Below, piece by piece: positions 42,394-45,733 of a DNA stretch of 45,733 nucleotides. Source of the stretch: an uncultured Campylobacter sp. (GTDB taxonomy: Bacteria; Campylobacterota; Campylobacteria; Campylobacterales; Campylobacteraceae); the NCBI RefSeq assembly GCF_938045345.1, contig NZ_CALIMS010000033.1, positions 1 to 45,733 on the forward strand, in the 5' to 3' direction. The translations under genes were made by a program, and so were the position numbers. Positions within the stretch are counted from its first letter, which is position 1, and every line of letters begins with the position of its first letter. Below the pieces are notes generated by a model. It had not been told where the DNA came from and ran no database searches. It worked only from the letters and a program-made list of their open reading frames with translations.

Positions 42394-43257
42394 CTATCCG
42401 ATTTTCTTTAAAAACTCGGAAATTTGTAAAATTTCGCTAAATTCGATCGAAATTTTACGCTCTTTGATACTTATTTTACCAAATTGATCAAGCTTGGCCT
42501 TTAGCTTTAAAAGCTCGGGCTTGAAGCTTTGAAATTCCACACCAGGCTTTTTCTCTTTTGGAACGGTTTTATCTTTGAGCTTTTTTACTAAATTTTCGGT
42601 ATCTCTTACGCTTAGGCGCTGTCCTAAAATCGTATTTAGAGCTAAAATTTGATCCTCTTTTTCAAGTCCAACCATTATCTTGGCGTGCCCTTGCGAAATT
42701 TTATCTGCGCTTATGGCGTCTTGCACTTCGGAGCATAAATTTAAAAGCCTTAACGTGTTTGTAATCTGCGTGCGGGACTTTTTGATGATGTCGGCTAACT
42801 CCTCTTGCGTGATCCTGTATTCGCCGATGAGCTCCTTATAGGACTTAGCAAGCTCGATAGGATTTAGATCCTCGCGCTGGATATTTTCGATGAGGGCAAG
42901 CTCTCTTAAATTTTGAGATTTTATGTCCGCGACTACGGCTTTGATTTTACTCTCGCCCAAAAGCTTCGTCGCTCTTAGGCGTCGTTCGCCGGCGATAAGG
43001 ACGTAAGAATCATCTTTTTGAATAACAATGATAGGCTGGATAAGCCCGTGGCGGGCGATGCTTTCGCTCAGCTGCCTAAGTGCCTCCTCATCGAAGCTCT
43101 GCCGCGGTTGATATGGATTTGGCTCGATTTTATCGACATCGATTTCGATAACTAAGCTATCGGCATTTCCACTTTCTAGCTCCCTGTTATAGGAGCTTTC
43201 TACGTCGTCTAAAATCGCACCGAGCCCGCGACCGAGTGCTCTTTTTACCTTGCCCAT
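42394..43257 (-). CDS. parB: Chromosome-partitioning protein ParB
   Basis: CTP-dependent DNA clamp that loads at parS sites for chromosome segregation (287 residues). The N-terminal catalytic part has NPYQPRQSFDEEAL and the AGERRLRATKLLGE box. A helix-turn-helix region follows (ITQEELADIIKKSRTQI) and then a C-terminal dimer domain. It overlaps parA by 13 bases. Confidence 0.96.
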   Translation of the reverse strand: MGKVKRALGRGLGAILDDVESSYNRELESGNADSLVIEIDVDKIEPNPYQPRQSFDEEALRQLSESIARHGLIQPIIVIQKDDSYVLIAGERRLRATKLLGESKIKAVVADIKSQNLRELALIENIQREDLNPIELAKSYKELIGEYRITQEELADIIKKSRTQITNTLRLLNLCSEVQDAISADKISQGHAKIMVGLEKEDQILALNTILGQRLSVRDTENLVKKLKDKTVPKEKKPGVEFQSFKPELLKLKAKLDQFGKISIKERKISIEFSEILQISEFLKKIG

Positions 43258-44036
43258 TTTTGCTCCATTATGGATTTAGCGAGGTCTTGATAAGCGATGG
43301 AGCCAGCAGATTTTATATCGTATAAAACCACCGGCTTGCCAAAACTTGGGCTTTCAGCTAGCTTAATATTGCGCGGGATGATGACTAGATCATCACTCTT
43401 GCCGATACGAAAGAGCTTATCGTCGAAATACTCGCGTAAATTCGCGACCGTTTCTTTGGCTAGATTGTTTTGCAAACTATACATCGTAGGCAAAAATCCG
43501 CGAATTTTTAAATTTTTATTGAGCGTTTGCTTGACGACTTTTACGGTATTTAGGATCAACGCGACGCCTTCGAGTGCATAGAATTCACACTGAATCGGGA
43601 TGATGACGCTATCGCTTGCGACTAAGGCATTTACAGTAATGCTACCGAGCGTCGGCGGCGAATCGATGATGATGAAATCATATCTGTCCTTAACCTCGGA
43701 AATTTTATTTTTTAGCATTAGTTTGAAGTCTTTCTCTTCGCTTACTTCGCGCTCGATACCTACAAGTCCGATGTTTGACGGCACCAGATCCATAAACTCA
43801 AGTTCGGTCTTTTGGATCACTTCGGACATGCTCTTACGCCCCGTTAAGACGTGATAAATATTAAATTCAAAGTCACTGCGGTTAAAGCCAAGCCCGGTCG
43901 TAGCGTTCGCCTGAGGATCTACGTCAATCAGTAGAACCCGCTTTTTCTTTATCGCTAGCGACGCAGCGAGATTAACCGCTGTGGTCGTCTTTCCGACGCC
44001 GCCTTTTTGATTGGCAATCGTAATTACTTCACTCAT
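43245..44036 (-). CDS. parA: Chromosome-partitioning ATPase ParA/Soj
   Basis: Deviant Walker-type ATPase of 263 residues that works with ParB in chromosome segregation. The motif KGGVGKTTTAVNLAASLA starts near residue 11; DVDPQANATTGLG and IIDSPPTLGSITVNAL follow. It overlaps birA by 4 bases upstream and parB by 13 downstream. The birA-parA-parB order agrees with my recollection of C. jejuni. Confidence 0.97.
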   Translation of the reverse strand: MSEVITIANQKGGVGKTTTAVNLAASLAIKKKRVLLIDVDPQANATTGLGFNRSDFEFNIYHVLTGRKSMSEVIQKTELEFMDLVPSNIGLVGIEREVSEEKDFKLMLKNKISEVKDRYDFIIIDSPPTLGSITVNALVASDSVIIPIQCEFYALEGVALILNTVKVVKQTLNKNLKIRGFLPTMYSLQNNLAKETVANLREYFDDKLFRIGKSDDLVIIPRNIKLAESPSFGKPVVLYDIKSAGSIAYQDLAKSIMEQKWAR

Positions 44037-44668
44037 CTTAAAGCATAAACCCTTTCTTCATTTATTATGATCGATCCGTCTTCGCAAAGTTTAGCCTGCT
44101 CGAGCGAAATTTTTTCGTCGCCTAGATGAACGCTAAATTTTTGCGATTTTTGGAATTGTAACGAAAAATTTCTAAAAATTTGCTTCCACGAGATTTTATT
44201 TTCATATAGCGCAAAAAAGCCCTCTATAGCGTCTTCTACGCTGATTTTTATATCTAAAATTCCCGCATATTCGGGCGCACTGACTAGATTGATTCCGATG
44301 CCACAAATTAAGTTATCTTTAATCTTATTCGTCATCGCTCCGCCGATTTTACGCTCGCCCAGATAAAAATCGTTGGGCCATTTCAGCCAAAGCTGCGAAC
44401 CGAGCGATGCGAGAAGCTCCTGCATGATCATCGCAAAATATATGCTCGCCGACTGCAGCGGCACGTCCGCGGGCAGATCCGTTTGGGCTACACAAAACGA
44501 AAAAGCAAGATCGCCGCTCGCGCCCTCCCAGTCGTTGCCGCGCGAGCCGATACCGGCGCTTTGGCGATTTGCGGCGATCGCAAAAGGCGGCGTTATCCTG
44601 CCTTCGCGCACGGCGCCCACCAAAAACTCCTGCGTGGAAGGCATTTGCTCTACAAATTCTATCTGCAA
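44033..44668 (-). CDS. birA: Biotin-[acetyl-CoA-carboxylase] ligase, short form
   Basis: Biotin protein ligase of 211 residues that attaches biotin to the carrier protein of acetyl-CoA carboxylase. STQEFLVGAV, QSAGIGSRGNDWEG (the adenylate site, usually GRGRRG-W) and LWLKWPNDFYLGERKIGGAM are characteristic. It lacks the N-terminal DNA-binding domain, so it is an enzyme and not a repressor. It overlaps parA by 4 bases. In C. jejuni fmt adjoins it; here 530 non-coding bases intervene. Confidence 0.93.
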   Translation of the reverse strand: MQIEFVEQMPSTQEFLVGAVREGRITPPFAIAANRQSAGIGSRGNDWEGASGDLAFSFCVAQTDLPADVPLQSASIYFAMIMQELLASLGSQLWLKWPNDFYLGERKIGGAMTNKIKDNLICGIGINLVSAPEYAGILDIKISVEDAIEGFFALYENKISWKQIFRNFSLQFQKSQKFSVHLGDEKISLEQAKLCEDGSIIINEERVYALR

Positions 44669-45200
44669 AACCCGCTCCTTGCATAAGACGAAGTGCTCAC
44701 CTTACGATATCGCAAGCATTTAAATTCCGCGCTGCGATAGAATTTTGCAATAAGATAAAATTTAACACGATTAAATTTTACGAAGTAGCGGAATTTTATG
44801 CGATGAAATTTTGCGATCTTGCTAAACTCTTCGGCAACGTGAATTTTCCTAGCGGCACTGCGATAAAATTTTAAAGCTTTATCTCGCAAAAATTCTGCGG
44901 CACAATTATGGAATTTTAAGTGGTGCGTGTTTGGTGCGACGCCGCAAGATCCGTAACCGCGGCGGCGAAATTTTAAGCTCCTGTGAGCGTAAAATTTTAG
45001 AGCATAGAAGCGAGGTTTTAAAATTTTATAAAGCCTTGATTTTGGAGCTTCGCTTCGAAATTCCGCGCGGTAAAATTTTACTTCACGATCGCGGCGATAC
45101 CTAGAACAGAATTCTGTTGTGACGCCAAAAATGCGGTGCAAATAAAATTCCCGCGTAGCATCAAAAGTGCGGCACAAAACGCGAGAATTTAAAATCCTGC
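44669..45200. repeat. Repeat-filled spacer between fmt and birA
   Basis: About 530 bases without a credible gene. Words such as GATAAAATTTA, GGAATTTTATGC and GATGAAATTTTGCG recur every 15-18 bases around 44740-44870, and longer-spaced copies continue to 45180. One leftward frame stays open through it only because the repeats give a monotonous Lys-Phe-Tyr-Arg translation. It is probably expanded repeat DNA inserted into an otherwise conserved gene pair. Confidence 0.65.
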
Positions 45201-45733
45201 TTAACATAGCAGATCACCGATCTTTAGCCGTTTGCCGTTTAGATACGCGCTAGCGTCCACGGGCTTTTTGCCCGGCTCTTGCACCTTTAAAATTTTGATA
45301 GCGCCCTCGCCGCAAGAAACGCAAAAACTGGGCTTATCAACGTACAGAATTTCGCCTTCGCGTTCAAATTTGCGCTCGCAAGATTCGCGCAAGATTTCTA
45401 AATCCAAAATTTTTAGTCCACTAGCTAGATAAATCCCCGGCCAGGGCGTCAGCGCACGAAATTTATTATAAATTAGCCGTGCGCTTTCCTCAAAGCTAAA
45501 AAGTCCGTCTGATTTTGCGATCTTTTTGCAGTGCGTAGCCTGTGCGTCGTATTGCTTTAGCGGCTTTAAATTTACAAAATTTCGCAGCGTTTTTACGATC
45601 AGTTCTCCTGCCAGATCCCCGAGCTCGTCAAACAGCTGCGCCGCCGTTTTATCCTCGCAAGGCGTGTAGGCAAAATCAAGCATATCGCCCGTATCAAGCC
45701 CCGCGTCCATCAGCATCGCCGTCACTCCGGTCT
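45201..45733 (-). CDS. fmt: Methionyl-tRNA formyltransferase, C-terminal part
   Basis: Partial gene that runs off the right window edge; about 177 residues are visible. The visible part starts TGVTAMLMDAGLDTGDML, the end of the formyl-transfer catalytic domain. It continues through ATHCKKIAKSDGLFSFEESA and ALTPWPGIYL into the C-terminal tRNA-binding domain. Fmt formylates the initiator Met-tRNA. The stop at 45201 is clear. The start is not in the window. Confidence 0.95.
   Translation of the reverse strand, partial: TGVTAMLMDAGLDTGDMLDFAYTPCEDKTAAQLFDELGDLAGELIVKTLRNFVNLKPLKQYDAQATHCKKIAKSDGLFSFEESARLIYNKFRALTPWPGIYLASGLKILDLEILRESCERKFEREGEILYVDKPSFCVSCGEGAIKILKVQEPGKKPVDASAYLNGKRLKIGDLLC

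Noticed and set aside
44659..45207. 182-codon open frame on the minus strand
   Set aside because: The translation is a monotonous Lys-Phe-Tyr-Arg pattern produced by intergenic repeats, overlaps the ends of birA and fmt, and has no ribosome site.

Overview
The window reads as chromosomal DNA of a Campylobacter species. Two blocks match gene orders I recall from C. jejuni. One is fmt-birA-parA-parB-atpF'-atpF-atpH-atpA-atpG-atpD-atpC-tolQ-tolR-tolA-tolB-pal-cpoB-slyD-fabD-mtn-ttcA, which runs right to left from about 45.7 to 28.5 kb. The other is lpxB-greA-argC-(phosphoesterase)-serB-tal at the left end. Promoters have the Campylobacter look: a T-rich stretch just ahead of an extended -10. By eye the GC content is in the mid-40s percent, well above C. 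jejuni, which suggests one of the higher-GC oral or human species such as C. gracilis. The species call is inference only.

Layout: 0.2-6.6 kb is a tightly packed leftward operon (lpxB to pilT). 6.7-8.9 kb holds a rightward lipoprotein gene, surE and tcdA. 9.5-12.4 kb holds a nitroreductase gene, modD and molybdate transporter genes modA and modB without a nearby modC. 12.4-16.7 kb holds sodC, a YoaK-type membrane protein, a DUF1104-like periplasmic protein with a His/Met/Pro tail, and an OmpR-type two-component pair. 17.5-22.0 kb is accessory. Two remnants of a threonine-type asparaginase flank a polynucleotide kinase-RNA ligase fusion, a metallophosphoesterase gene and a WG-repeat protein gene. 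22.4-24.2 kb holds a DUF417 membrane protein and a ThiL with a large insert. 24.6-26.0 kb is an AT-rich island of three unknown genes, two of them tandem paralogous lipoproteins. 26.0-27.5 kb is an aldehyde dehydrogenase. 28.5-45.7 kb is the conserved leftward block for tRNA thiolation, nucleoside salvage, fatty acid synthesis, the Tol-Pal envelope system, F1Fo ATP synthase, ParAB, BirA and Fmt.

The best candidate for an undescribed system is the kinase-ligase plus metallophosphoesterase pair (17.8-20.0 kb). Together the two genes encode the three activities that bacterial Pnkp carries in one chain: 5'-kinase, metallophosphoesterase-type phosphatase and ligase. This suggests a split RNA-repair cassette, possibly answering RNA-cleaving toxins or phage defences. 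It lies between two pieces of what may once have been one asparaginase gene.

A second theme is degenerate short repeats (period about 17-24 bp, A/T palindromic core, GC-rich flanks) that fill most long intergenic spacers. Similar low-complexity repeats appear as in-frame inserts inside two conserved enzymes, LpxB and ThiL. No rRNA, tRNA, insertion sequence or CRISPR array was seen.
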